Below, piece by piece: positions 24,542-33,821 of a stretch of DNA of 64,000 nucleotides. This DNA comes from JAICMB01 sp035295125. Lineage in GTDB: Bacteria > Acidobacteriota > Terriglobia > Bryobacterales > Bryobacteraceae. The stretch's first letter is position 1, and each line of letters starts with the position of its first letter. The position numbers and the translations under genes were made by a program. A model generated the notes under the pieces. The model was not told the origin of the DNA, ran no database searches, and saw only the letters and a list, made by a program, of their open reading frames with translations. Location of the stretch: the NCBI GenBank assembly GCA_035295125.1, contig DATGJP010000078.1, positions 62,001 through 126,000 on the forward strand. Direction: 5' to 3'.

Positions 24542-24841
24542 ATGACCCCTATCAGCCCGATCAATCCCGCTGTCATCCAGCCGGTGAAGCTGCCCGATGC
24601 TGCTTCCTCCTCCGGCCGCAGCGGGGGATTCTCGTCCATGTTTGCGGATGCCCTGCAAGGTGTGAATCAATTGCAGAACGCAGCTTCGGCGAGCATCGAT
24701 TCGTTCCTGTCCGGGGAAAACGAAGAGGTCCACAAGGTGGCGCTGGCCACCCAGCGCAGCGAGATCGCATTCGACCTCTTCCTGCAGGTTCGCAACAAGA
24801 TGGTGTCGGCCTACCAGGAAGTGATGCGCATGCAGATGTAG
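24542..24841 (+). CDS. fliE: Flagellar hook-basal body adaptor FliE
   Basis: A 99-residue FliE. A flexible Pro/Ser/Gly-rich N-terminus is followed by two helices, the second with the family signature HKVALATQRSEIAFDLFLQVRNK. FliE joins the MS-ring protein FliF to the rod and is among the first substrates of the flagellar export gate. Its place between flgC and fliF matches the canonical bacterial order. The gap to fliF is 19 bp. Confidence 0.94.
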   Translation: MTPISPINPAVIQPVKLPDAASSSGRSGGFSSMFADALQGVNQLQNAASASIDSFLSGENEEVHKVALATQRSEIAFDLFLQVRNKMVSAYQEVMRMQM

Positions 24842-24860
24842 AGCCGGCGCCGGATAGAGT

Positions 24861-26534
24861 ATGGATCAACTAAAGCAGTTCATTGCGGGGTTGACCGTCA
24901 AGCAGCGAATCTCCTACGTTCTGGTGACCGCCGCGGTTATTGCTGCTCTTGTGGGGCTAACGCGCTGGAACCGCGAACGCGATTTCAAGCCCATCTATAC
25001 CGGGCTGTCTTCGGAAGACGCTGGAGCGGTTCTGGCAAAGATTCGCGAGAGCGGCACGGACTATCGTCTGACGGAGGGCGGCTCCTCGGTTCTCGTCCCG
25101 GCGAATCGGGTCGCGGAATTGCGCCTGCAGTTGGCTGCCGCCGGAGTGCCGAAATCAGGACGTATCGGGTATGAGCTGTTCGACAAGACCAACTTCGGCG
25201 TGAGCGATTTTGCGGAGCAGATCAACTACCATCGCGCGCTTGAGGGTGAACTGGAGCGTTCCGTGATGGCCCTGGCCGAAGTGGAGCAGGCGCGAGTTCA
25301 CATCACGTTTCCGAAAGATTCCATTTACACGGAGTCCCGTCAGCCGGCTAAAGCGAGCGTGCTGGTGAAATTACGGCCCGGCTCCCTGTTGAGTGCACAA
25401 AATGTCAATGCGATTTGCCAGTTGACCGCGAGCGCCGTCGAAGGACTGCTGCCCGATGCAGTGTCAGTGGTCGACATGCGTGGCAATCTCCTGAATCGCC
25501 CGCATAAGCCGCTTTCACCCGACGATCCTCAGCCCTCGGACGCAGCGCTCGACTATCGTCAACAGATTGAGCGCGACCTTCTGACCAAGATCAACACCAC
25601 GCTCGAGCCGCTGCTGGGGGCCGACAAGTTTCGCGCCGGTGTCTCCGTCGAGTGTGATTTCTCGAGCAGCGAGCAAAGCGAAGAGACGTTCGATCCCAAC
25701 AAGTCGGTGATGACCACGTCACAGAGGACCGAGGACATTTCCACGGGTAATCAGACCGCGGGGGTTCCCGGGACAGCTTCGAATCTGCCGCATCCTCCCG
25801 CGAGGCCAGGCGCCGGCTCCGGCGGCGTCACGCGCCGAACGGAGAACATCGCATATCAGGCGAGCCGCATGGTCCGGCGGGTCAAGCTTCCCCAGGGCAA
25901 CGTCAAAAAGATGTCCGTATCGGTGCTTCTCGATCACGCCGTACGGTGGGAAGGCTCCGGCCCGAAAGCCAAGCGGATCGTCGAACCTCCTTCTCCGGAA
26001 CGAATTAAGGCGATACATGATCTGGTCGCGGGCATCGTCGGCTTTTCGACCGATCGAGGGGACCAACTGGTGGTGGAGGCACTGCCCTTTGAATCCACGG
26101 TCTCGCCCGAGCAACTTCCGGCGACGCCTGCCCCGCCGAAGCGCGATGCGATCGGTGAGCTTCTCGCGAACCGCATGGTGCTGACTGTCGGCGGTGGCGT
26201 CGTCGCCGCGATCATCCTCGGATTAGTCCTCCTCGTCATCATGAGGGGCAAGAAAAATCCTCGAACCGAAATACAGGGGCAGATCGAGGCCGGAAAGCCA
26301 CAACCCGCGGTAGACAGTTCGGAAACAATCCGGCAGCAAATGGAGGCGCAAATCGCCGAACAGGCCGCGCTGAAGAAGCAGCAGGAAACGGAGGCCCTGC
26401 ATGCCCTCAAGATGCCCCACGTGAGTACAAAAAAGGCGGAGGTTCTGACCAAGCACATTGCCGAAGAAGCAAAAAAAGATGCCACGACGATGGTGCAAGT
26501 TCTGCGGAATTGGATCAATGAAACCGACCGTTAA
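24861..26534 (+). CDS. fliF: Flagellar MS-ring protein FliF
   Basis: A 557-residue protein with two transmembrane helices (about 18-36 and 437-459) that enclose a large periplasmic region. This region contains the YscJ/FliF ring-building motif, including TGLSSEDAGAVLAKI and the GVPKSGRIGYELFD loop. The C-terminal cytoplasmic tail (about 460-557) is charged and would bind FliG. FliF forms the MS ring on which the rotor, C ring and export gate assemble. Length is typical. It is followed by fliG after 21 bp. Confidence 0.95.
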   Translation: MDQLKQFIAGLTVKQRISYVLVTAAVIAALVGLTRWNRERDFKPIYTGLSSEDAGAVLAKIRESGTDYRLTEGGSSVLVPANRVAELRLQLAAAGVPKSGRIGYELFDKTNFGVSDFAEQINYHRALEGELERSVMALAEVEQARVHITFPKDSIYTESRQPAKASVLVKLRPGSLLSAQNVNAICQLTASAVEGLLPDAVSVVDMRGNLLNRPHKPLSPDDPQPSDAALDYRQQIERDLLTKINTTLEPLLGADKFRAGVSVECDFSSSEQSEETFDPNKSVMTTSQRTEDISTGNQTAGVPGTASNLPHPPARPGAGSGGVTRRTENIAYQASRMVRRVKLPQGNVKKMSVSVLLDHAVRWEGSGPKAKRIVEPPSPERIKAIHDLVAGIVGFSTDRGDQLVVEALPFESTVSPEQLPATPAPPKRDAIGELLANRMVLTVGGGVVAAIILGLVLLVIMRGKKNPRTEIQGQIEAGKPQPAVDSSETIRQQMEAQIAEQAALKKQQETEALHALKMPHVSTKKAEVLTKHIAEEAKKDATTMVQVLRNWINETDR

Positions 26535-26555
26535 GGCAATTCCCGGCAGACCGTC

Positions 26556-27584
26556 ATGATCCAGAATGTCGAATCGGATCCGCCGGTTCCCGGAATACGA
26601 AAAGCAGCCATTCTGCTCATTACGCTCGGCGAAACCACTAGCGCCGAGATCCTGAAGCAGATGGATGAAGAAGAGGTGCACGCGATCAGCCGTGAGGTGG
26701 CGCGCATCAGTTCCATTACGACGGAGCAGGCGGAGGCGCTCCTCGAAGAATTCTATGGGATGGCGGTCGCCCACACCTATGTTCTGAAAGGCGGAATCGA
26801 CTACGCCCGTAAGATCATGATCAATGCCTTCGGGCCCGAGGCTGCTAAAAAGATGCTGGATCGTCTCATTAAGACGCTCGGCTCCGAGATGGCCAGCTTC
26901 GACGCTCTGCAGAAGGCCGATCCCCAACAGGTCGCGAAATTCATCCACAACGAGCATCCCCAGACCATCGCCCTGGTGCTCTCGCACCTGAACCCCTCGC
27001 AGGCGGCGGGTCTGCTGATTTCATTGCCGCCGGAGATGCGCTCCGACGTGGCGCTTCGCATGGCCAATCTCGATCAGATCTCGCCGGAGATCATTTCCAA
27101 GATCGCCGTTATCATCGGGCAGAAACTGAAAGCCCTGGGGGAATTCAGCCGCGAAGCTTATGGCGGCGTCCGGGCCGTCTCGGAAATGTTCAACCGGCTG
27201 GATTCGGCAACCAGTAAAGAGGTGCTGGAGACCATGGAGCAGACGCATCCTGGCCTGGTTGAGACCATCCGTCACCTCATGTTTGTGTTCGAAGACCTGC
27301 TGCTGCTGGGACCCGATGCCGTGAAGGAGGTATTAGCCAAGGTCGAGCGTAAAGTGTTGACGGTCGCTTTGAAGGGCACCAGCGATCAGCTCAAGAGCCA
27401 TTTCCTGAAAGAGATGTCGCAGCGCGGCGCGGAAATGCTGCGCGAGGACATGGAAGCTCTCGGCCCCGTCAAGATCAAGGACGTTGAGGCCGCGCAGCAG
27501 CAGATTATCTCTGTCGTGCGGCACCTGGAAGCCGAGGGAACCATCAGTCTGAAGGGAACCGTCGGCGAGCAGTATGTCGTCTAG
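26556..27584 (+). CDS. fliG: Flagellar motor switch protein FliG
   Basis: A 342-residue rotor protein with three armadillo-type domains. The middle domain carries the EHPQTIALVLSHL motif that binds FliM. The C-terminal domain holds the charged torque helix (VLAKVERKVLTVALKGT and following acidic/basic residues) that faces the stator. The N-terminal domain (AILLITLGETTSAEILKQM) binds FliF. All three parts are intact, so the protein should be functional. It controls torque and direction of rotation. Confidence 0.95.
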   Translation: MIQNVESDPPVPGIRKAAILLITLGETTSAEILKQMDEEEVHAISREVARISSITTEQAEALLEEFYGMAVAHTYVLKGGIDYARKIMINAFGPEAAKKMLDRLIKTLGSEMASFDALQKADPQQVAKFIHNEHPQTIALVLSHLNPSQAAGLLISLPPEMRSDVALRMANLDQISPEIISKIAVIIGQKLKALGEFSREAYGGVRAVSEMFNRLDSATSKEVLETMEQTHPGLVETIRHLMFVFEDLLLLGPDAVKEVLAKVERKVLTVALKGTSDQLKSHFLKEMSQRGAEMLREDMEALGPVKIKDVEAAQQQIISVVRHLEAEGTISLKGTVGEQYVV

Positions 27585-27593
27585 GAGGACGCG

Positions 27594-28256
27594 ATGGCAT
27601 CGATGTTAGCCAAACTACATCGCGGCGGCCTGGCGGCGGACGAGGGTCCCCAGGCCTGGATTCCACCGTCGAAGGGCGTGCCAGCCAACCAGACCTACGC
27701 CCGACCGCAGACAGCGCAAAGCGACGCGAGTTCCCCCGACGTCGAGAAACAGATTCAGGACCGCATTGCCGCGGCGCAGCGTGCTACGTACCAGGAAGGC
27801 GAGGCTGCCGGGCGGCAGGCGGCGGTGGTCCAGCTGCAACCGATCATGGAGCGCATGGCGCGCACAATCGACGAAGTGGCCGGTTTCCGCGGAAGGCTAA
27901 GACATGAGGCCGAAGCTGATGTTGTGAGCCTGGCGATGGCCATTTCGCGCCGGATTCTGAACCGCGAGCTGGCGACGGACCCCGAGGCACTGCTTGGCCT
28001 GGTCCGATCCGCGCTCGACAAGCTGGACGGCCGCGAGGTACACCGTGTTCGAGCGCAGGCGCAGGACGCCGCGGTGCTGCGGCAGTTCTTCGAGAGACTC
28101 GGCAGTCCGCACAAGATCGAGGTGTATGCCGATCCATCGCTGCCGCCGGGCTCCGCCATATTTGAGACCACGAACGGCTCGCTGGACGCGTCGGTGGAAG
28201 CCCAGCTCAAAGAGATCGAGCGCGGCTTCACGGATGTAATCAGGAGGTCGTCATGA
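27594..28256 (+). CDS. fliH: Flagellar export regulator FliH
   Basis: A 220-residue protein. It has a polar, low-complexity N-terminus, a central coiled coil (YQEGEAAGRQAAVVQLQPIMERMARTI region) and a C-terminal domain like the peripheral stalk of V/F-type ATPases (SLAMAISRRILNREL, then GSAIFETTNGSLDASVEAQL). FliH binds FliI, holds it at the C ring and restrains its ATPase activity. The sequence is divergent, as is usual for FliH; position between fliG and fliI and the 4-bp overlap with fliI support the call. Confidence 0.9.
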   Translation: MASMLAKLHRGGLAADEGPQAWIPPSKGVPANQTYARPQTAQSDASSPDVEKQIQDRIAAAQRATYQEGEAAGRQAAVVQLQPIMERMARTIDEVAGFRGRLRHEAEADVVSLAMAISRRILNRELATDPEALLGLVRSALDKLDGREVHRVRAQAQDAAVLRQFFERLGSPHKIEVYADPSLPPGSAIFETTNGSLDASVEAQLKEIERGFTDVIRRSS

Positions 28257-29563
28257 ACCTGCAGCCTTATTTCGACAAGCTGGGGCGCCTCGAGCCACAG
28301 CGCTGGATGGGTTCCGTCACGCAAATGATTGGTCTGATCGTGGAATCGAACGGTCCCGCCGCCGCGATCGGCGACTTTTGTGAAATCGCGACCGCCGGCG
28401 GACGCCGCGTGCGCACCCAGGTAATCGGTTTTCGTGAAGGCCGGGTTCTTTCCATGCCGTTGGAGGAAACTGACGGGCTGCAACTCGGCGATGTGATTAC
28501 GGCAAGAAAGGATGAGACCCTCATTGAGGTCGGGTCCGAGCTGCTGGGCCGTGTTTTAGACGGATTTGGCAAACCGATGGACGAACGCGGTCCGGTGAAT
28601 GCCAAGAACGTTTACCCTCTGTACTGCGCCCCACCCGGGGCACTCGAGCGCGAGCCGATCGGCGAAACTTTGGTCACAGGCATCCGCGCCATCGATAGCC
28701 TGCTGACCTGCGGCAAAGGACAACGCATCGGCATTTTCGGCGGCAGCGGCGTGGGGAAAAGCACGCTGCTGGGGGCCATGTCGCGGCACAATTCCGCGGA
28801 CGTGAGCGTCATTGCGCTGGTTGGGGAACGTAACCGCGAGGTGCGCGATTTTCTGGAGCATGAGCTGGGGCCGGAAGGCATGAAACGCTCCGTAACGATC
28901 GTATCCACATCGGATCGGCCGGCCCCGCTTCGGATTCGAGCCGCCTTTGTTGCGCTTGCGGTGTCCGAGTATTTCCGGGATCAGGGCGCCGACGTTCTGC
29001 TGGTGATGGATTCAGTGACGCGGCTCGCCATGGCGCAACGCGAAATCGGCCTGGCGGCGGGTGAGCCACCCAGCCAGAAGGGCTACACTCCGTCGGTGTT
29101 CAATATGCTTCCCAGAATCTTCGAACGCGCCGGCCGGTTCAAGCGCGGCTCGATCACGGGGTTCTTCACCGTCCTGGTGGAAGGCGACGACTTTAACGAA
29201 CCAATCTGCGATGCGGTACGTTCGATCCTGGACGGGCATATTGTCCTCTCCCGTCAACTCGCGTCCGAAGGACACTATCCGGCGATCGACGTTCTGCAAT
29301 CGGTCAGCCGGCTGTCCTCGCGTCTCGCCGCGGCGGAGCATAAGACGGCCGCGCAGAAAATAAGGGAAGCCCTCGCCACCTACCAGCGCGCCGAAGACCT
29401 CATCAATCTGGGCGCTTACGCCTCCGGGTCGAATGCGCGTCTGGACGCAGCGATCCGGGTTCGTCCGCAACTGCTGGACTTCCTCAAACAGGACGCCGAG
29501 TTAAGCTCGCCATTTCCGAAAACCGTGTCGGATCTCCGTGAGCTGGCGCGTCTCTCGCAATGA
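28253..29563 (+). CDS. fliI: Flagellum-specific ATPase FliI
   Basis: A 436-residue F1-beta-like ATPase of the type III export apparatus. The Walker A motif GGSGVGKST is at 163-171, the Walker B strand is DVLLVMDSVTRLAMAQRE and the family-specific EPPSQKGYTPSVF follows. FliI forms a hexamer that helps unload export substrates from chaperones. The protein is full length. It overlaps fliH and fliJ by 4 bp on each side. Confidence 0.96.
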   Translation: MNLQPYFDKLGRLEPQRWMGSVTQMIGLIVESNGPAAAIGDFCEIATAGGRRVRTQVIGFREGRVLSMPLEETDGLQLGDVITARKDETLIEVGSELLGRVLDGFGKPMDERGPVNAKNVYPLYCAPPGALEREPIGETLVTGIRAIDSLLTCGKGQRIGIFGGSGVGKSTLLGAMSRHNSADVSVIALVGERNREVRDFLEHELGPEGMKRSVTIVSTSDRPAPLRIRAAFVALAVSEYFRDQGADVLLVMDSVTRLAMAQREIGLAAGEPPSQKGYTPSVFNMLPRIFERAGRFKRGSITGFFTVLVEGDDFNEPICDAVRSILDGHIVLSRQLASEGHYPAIDVLQSVSRLSSRLAAAEHKTAAQKIREALATYQRAEDLINLGAYASGSNARLDAAIRVRPQLLDFLKQDAELSSPFPKTVSDLRELARLSQ

Positions 29564-30003
29564 AACGTTTTCAATTTCCGCTCGATCGTGTCTGCAAGTG
29601 GCGACACGACCAGGTTGAACTCGAGGAACTGAAGCTTCAGCAGCTCTACGCTCGATTGCGGGTGGCCGAAGACGCGTTTCAAGGGCTGTTGCAGGATCAG
29701 GAAGCAAACGAAAAGGCGGTCTTGTCCAAGGGAGCAGTCTATGCCGAGGACCTCGCCAGCCTCGACTCCTTCCGGTACTACGTTCAGCACCAGAAGGTCG
29801 AAATGGACGCCTTCCGCAAGCAGATGCAGATGCATATTGCAAAGCAGCAGGAGGTTTTACTGGAAGCCCACCGCCGTTTTCGGCTCCTCGACGGGTTGCG
29901 CGACAAAGCGCTTGTGACGTGGACGGCCGCGCGCGATAAGGAAACCGAAGAACTCGCCGCTGAACTCTTCCTGGCCAAGCGCAATCGGGAGATGGAGCCT
30001 TAA
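29560..30003 (+). CDS. fliJ: Flagellar export chaperone FliJ
   Basis: A 147-residue protein predicted to be almost entirely coiled coil, starting RFQFPLDRVCKWRHDQVE, the usual FliJ entry. FliJ works like the gamma subunit of F1-ATPase inside the FliI ring and recycles chaperones. It overlaps fliI by 4 bp and is the last flagellar gene here. Its stop overlaps the convergent mtaB stop by 4 bp, so the operon ends without the fliK, flgD or flgE genes that often follow. Confidence 0.9.
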   Translation: MKRFQFPLDRVCKWRHDQVELEELKLQQLYARLRVAEDAFQGLLQDQEANEKAVLSKGAVYAEDLASLDSFRYYVQHQKVEMDAFRKQMQMHIAKQQEVLLEAHRRFRLLDGLRDKALVTWTAARDKETEELAAELFLAKRNREMEP

Positions 30004-31286
30004 ATGATCGGAAGCGCGCTGGCTTCCCGAAGCCCGCCGGCCGTCACGGAGCCGATCCTCACGTCCAGCAACTGGTTTGGTGGCCGCTGCGGGCAGAGCT
30101 GAACCTTCAGGAAATTGTCGCTCAAAGCGCCTTCGTCGAGGGTCACGACAGAGAGAGTGCGGCTGACCATTTGCCGCCGGAATTCGAGATTCTTCGCTGC
30201 CCCCAACTCACGCAGTACACGATTCCGCTCCTTGCGAACTGGAATCGGCACCTGCCCGGGACTCTCGGCCGCGGGCGTACCCGGGCGTTCCGAATACGTG
30301 AAGACGTGCAGGTATGTAAACGGCAGGCTCTCGATAAATTGGCGGCTCTCCTCGAACTCTTCTTCGGACTCGCCGGGGAAACCCACCATGACGTCCGCTC
30401 CGATGGCGGCATCCGGCATCGAGGCCCGGGCCTTGCGCACACGTTCCTCGTAGTGCTTCGGCCGGTATTTCCGATGCATACGCCGCAGCACACGATCGCT
30501 ACCCGATTGCAAGGGAGCATGTACGTGCCTGGCAACGCGGGCCGACTCCGCCATGAGCGCCAGCAGCTCGTCGCTGAAATCCATCGGCTCGACCGAGCTG
30601 AGCCGTAACCGCTCGACGCCGGTCTCGGCCAGCAGCTTACGGACGAGATCCGCCAATCGCATCGTGCTGCCCGGTTCGCGGCCCCAGCGTCCGAGGTTGA
30701 TGCCGCTCAGTACAACTTCCCGATATCGTGCGGCGAGCGACCGCACTTGCTCCAGCACCTGCTCCGGAGGCGCGCTGCGGCTACGGCCCCGCACGAACGG
30801 AATAATGCAGAACGAGCAGCGATTGTTGCACCCGTCCTGGATTTTCAGATTGGGACGCGTACGATCGCCCGCCGCATCTTCAACCGGGGCCGACAGGAAA
30901 TCGTGCTGGGCGAAGATGTCTCCGACGTGTATTTCGCCGTGGTATGGGGTCGCAGACCCGATGATGTCGGCGATCTGCGTTTTGTGGGAATTACCAACAA
31001 CCCAGGTGACGCCGGGCATCGCCGCCAGATCGCCGGGAGCGCGCTGGGCATAGCAACCGGTTACCAGAATCCGCGCCTCTGGGTTTTCACGCTGCACGCG
31101 ACGAATTGTGTGGCGCACGTCCTCATCGGCCGCCGCGGTCACGGTGCATGTGTTCAACACGACCAACTCCGCGTCAGCCGCCCGGGATACCGAACTCATG
31201 CCCTGGTTCGCAAGACCAGCCTCAATTGCCGCACCGTCCGCCTGTGACGCCCGACACCCGAAGTTTTGAACGTGAAACCGCCGCAC
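30000..31286 (-). CDS. mtaB: tRNA t6A37 methylthiotransferase MtaB (MiaB-like radical SAM)
   Basis: A radical-SAM methylthiotransferase of about 428 residues. The N-terminal UPF0004 domain has the cluster cysteines in QNFGCRASQ, NTCTVT and VTGCYAQR. The radical SAM motif is DGCNNRCSFC. A C-terminal TRAM-like region follows. MtaB converts t6A at tRNA position 37 to ms2t6A. GTG 31286 is preferred as start because it places RRFHVQNFGC right at the N-terminus, as in the family; ATG 31334 is an alternative. It is convergent with the flagellar operon. MtaB fits better than MiaB or RimO by its cysteine spacing. Confidence 0.87.
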   Translation of the reverse strand: MRRFHVQNFGCRASQADGAAIEAGLANQGMSSVSRAADAELVVLNTCTVTAAADEDVRHTIRRVQRENPEARILVTGCYAQRAPGDLAAMPGVTWVVGNSHKTQIADIIGSATPYHGEIHVGDIFAQHDFLSAPVEDAAGDRTRPNLKIQDGCNNRCSFCIIPFVRGRSRSAPPEQVLEQVRSLAARYREVVLSGINLGRWGREPGSTMRLADLVRKLLAETGVERLRLSSVEPMDFSDELLALMAESARVARHVHAPLQSGSDRVLRRMHRKYRPKHYEERVRKARASMPDAAIGADVMVGFPGESEEEFEESRQFIESLPFTYLHVFTYSERPGTPAAESPGQVPIPVRKERNRVLRELGAAKNLEFRRQMVSRTLSVVTLDEGALSDNFLKVQLCPQRPPNQLLDVRIGSVTAGGLREASALPII

Positions 31287-31393
31287 TATGACCAGTTTAC
31301 CGTTGTGGTCCAGTACATTTGCCTGCTTCACCATTCCACGGCTTGCTGCGCGTGGAGTTTTAGACCGCGCACCGGTTCTTTACCGTTCACAGT

Positions 31394-31427
31394 CGGGTTT
31401 CAAACCCGCCGCAGGTTGCAAACCTGC
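31394..31427. repeat. Dispersed intergenic palindrome pair, copy 4
   Basis: CGGGTTT-C-AAACCCG (31394-31408), then GCAGGTT-GCA-AACCTGC (31411-31427), two back-to-back hairpins separated by CC. They lie in the 192-bp gap between mtaB and the GH31 gene. The same two-hairpin layout recurs at 59081-59115 with different but still paired bases. Confidence 0.8.
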
Positions 31428-31478
31428 CTTACATCCGTCACTTCCGGGAAAGCTGCGCTACCGACGAAGGTGCCTCTG

Positions 31479-33821
31479 CTATGGCGTCACAGTCACCTGT
31501 TTGCCTGAATAACGAACCACCTTGTCGGCTTGTCCCGTAGGCGCCACATCCACTCCATGCCCAGCGCCCACAAACACCACCTGAAATGTCCGGCTATCGA
31601 GCATTCCCGGAAAGCTTCCCTTGCGATCGCCGATGGTGAGCCGCCCCGCCGCATCGTCCCAGTGAATCGGAATTGTCGCGTAGACACCCTTCTCGTAATC
31701 GTAGGTGTCGTTTTCGTCTTCGTACAAGGTAAAGTCGCCGTTCGCTCCGCGATACACGCGCAGCTCGATCGGATCGGCCGGTTTCTCGTCCGAGTATTCG
31801 ACATCCGGACCCATCGGAACTATCGACCCCGCCCGAATGAATAACGGCATGCGATCGAGCGGAGCCGCGGCATCGACCCAGCGGCCGCCCTTCTGTTCCG
31901 CGCCGCTCCAAAAGTCGTACCACTGGGCGCCGGGAAGATAAAGGTGGCGCTCCGTGGCCCCTTGCTCAGTCACCGGATTCACCAGGAACGCCGGGCCATA
32001 CATAAACTGATCGCCAATCCCCTGCGCCCGAACGTCGTTCCGGTAATCCATGACCAGCGGCCGCATCGGAGTATAGCTGTCGTTCGTCGTCTTCCAGGCC
32101 AGCGAATAGATGTAGGGCAGCAGCCGATAGCGCAGGCGATCGAATTTCGCGAGAATCTTACCTGCTTCCGGTCCGTACGACCACAGCTCGTTCTCATCGG
32201 GATTCCGCGTCCCATGCACCCTGAAAATCGGGCAGAACGCGCCGTACTGGAACCACCGCACAAACAGTTCGCGAAACACCGGATCATTGAGATTGCCACC
32301 TGAAATGAATCCGCCGATATCGGTGGTCCAGTATGGCAATCCCGAAACCGCGAAATTCAATCCGGCTGGGATCTGACGTTTGAAGGACTCGAAGTCCGAC
32401 AAGATGTCACCCGACCATGCCGTTACCCCATACCGCTGGCTACCCGCAAACGCCGACCTCGAGAGGATAAACACGCGCTTACGGTCCGTTTCCTTCCGCT
32501 GGCCCTCCGCAACTACCGAGTTGGCCATCATCGGGTACAGGTTGGCGTACCGCGCCCCGCTGCCAATCGAAATACGATTGTTCAACAGCAGGTTCTCTTC
32601 CATGCCCTCGGTCTCGGGCTCGGTGGTGTCCTCCCACCAGGCATCCACGCCGATCTTGAACAGGGCGTTGTCGAGCAGGTTCCAATAGTAGGCGCGCGCC
32701 GCTGGGTTCGTGGTGTCATACACCGCGTTTCCGAGAGGATGGAACGACAGCGCCTTGGTGCGGTCGATCAGAAATCCGCGCTTGTCCATCTCGTTATAGG
32801 TCGAAGTTCCCGGATAAAAGAACGGCCAAACCGAAACCATCAGGTGGAAATGATTGCGGTGCAGATCATCCACCATTCCCTTGGGATCGGGATACTTGCT
32901 ATTGAATTTGAATTCCCCGGTCCGCGTCCACCAGAACCAGTCCTGCACAATGTTGTCCACCGGCAGATGCAGCTCCCGATATTTGTGAGCTACGCCGAGC
33001 AGTTCCGCCTGCGACTGATACTTGTTCTTGCACTGCCAGAAACCATAAGCCCATTTGCCCAGCATGGGCACGCCGCCCGTTAATTCGCGGTAGGCAGCGA
33101 CGATCTGGTCGAACTCCGGCCCGTAGATAAAGTAATAGTCGACCGTATCGGCCACTTCGGAGCTGATGTAGAGCGACTGAACGAACGCGTTGTTGAACCG
33201 GCTGCGGGAGGGATTATTCCAGAACAAACCGTAGCCATTGGTAGACAGCACCATCGGCACCGCGATTTCCGTATTTGCCTGCCAGAGGTCCACTGCCTCG
33301 CCGCGATAATTCCACACGCCAGCCTGGTGCTGGCCGAGCCCGTAAAATCCCTCGTGCGACCCATAAATACTGAAGTTGACTTCCGCGTGATACGTTTTCT
33401 CGCCGTTCACTTCCGCGGGAGTCATCATCTTGGGACCTTCATTCAGCATTTTCTTCCCGGAAGGGTCGATGTAGGAAGTGGTTCCGTCCTTGCGGTCCAC
33501 CGCGACCTTCAGCCGGGCGGTGCTAAGCGTCCAACCGTCACTCGTGTTTTGCAGCGACCATTTCACGGCCGGCCAACTGGTCTTCGTTACGACATAATTC
33601 GTCCGGGTTGGAAATGAACCGGTCGGAGAATATATGACGTGAATAATGGAATCGGTGCACACCTCGAGCCTGAGGACACCGGTTTTCATCTTGAGCAGCA
33701 AACCCTCGGGCTGCTGCTGGACATCCATAACAGGATTGAGAGGGACCCACTGGGCGTGCAGGCTGGTCAACGCCGCCGCAAGCAATAATGCTTTAGCTGT
33801 AATAGTTCTTATCCCAGGCAT
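31479..33821 (-). CDS. Exported glycoside hydrolase family 31 (alpha-glucosidase/alpha-xylosidase type)
   Basis: A 780-residue enzyme with a signal peptide (MPGIRTITAKALLLAAALTSLHA). GH31 landmarks include GYGLFWNNPS, WFWWTRTGEF, the nucleophile Asp in WWEDTTEPE and the acid/base region TAWSGDILSDF, then PYWTTDIGGF. C-terminal beta-domains follow, including a DUF5110-like part with YRGANGDFTLYEDE. Family members cleave alpha-xylosides or alpha-glucosides from plant xyloglucan or starch-like polymers. The gene overlaps the aldo/keto reductase by 29 bp, so the two are co-transcribed behind the TPR regulator. The exact linkage cannot be told from sequence. Confidence 0.9.
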   Translation of the reverse strand: MPGIRTITAKALLLAAALTSLHAQWVPLNPVMDVQQQPEGLLLKMKTGVLRLEVCTDSIIHVIYSPTGSFPTRTNYVVTKTSWPAVKWSLQNTSDGWTLSTARLKVAVDRKDGTTSYIDPSGKKMLNEGPKMMTPAEVNGEKTYHAEVNFSIYGSHEGFYGLGQHQAGVWNYRGEAVDLWQANTEIAVPMVLSTNGYGLFWNNPSRSRFNNAFVQSLYISSEVADTVDYYFIYGPEFDQIVAAYRELTGGVPMLGKWAYGFWQCKNKYQSQAELLGVAHKYRELHLPVDNIVQDWFWWTRTGEFKFNSKYPDPKGMVDDLHRNHFHLMVSVWPFFYPGTSTYNEMDKRGFLIDRTKALSFHPLGNAVYDTTNPAARAYYWNLLDNALFKIGVDAWWEDTTEPETEGMEENLLLNNRISIGSGARYANLYPMMANSVVAEGQRKETDRKRVFILSRSAFAGSQRYGVTAWSGDILSDFESFKRQIPAGLNFAVSGLPYWTTDIGGFISGGNLNDPVFRELFVRWFQYGAFCPIFRVHGTRNPDENELWSYGPEAGKILAKFDRLRYRLLPYIYSLAWKTTNDSYTPMRPLVMDYRNDVRAQGIGDQFMYGPAFLVNPVTEQGATERHLYLPGAQWYDFWSGAEQKGGRWVDAAAPLDRMPLFIRAGSIVPMGPDVEYSDEKPADPIELRVYRGANGDFTLYEDENDTYDYEKGVYATIPIHWDDAAGRLTIGDRKGSFPGMLDSRTFQVVFVGAGHGVDVAPTGQADKVVRYSGKQVTVTP

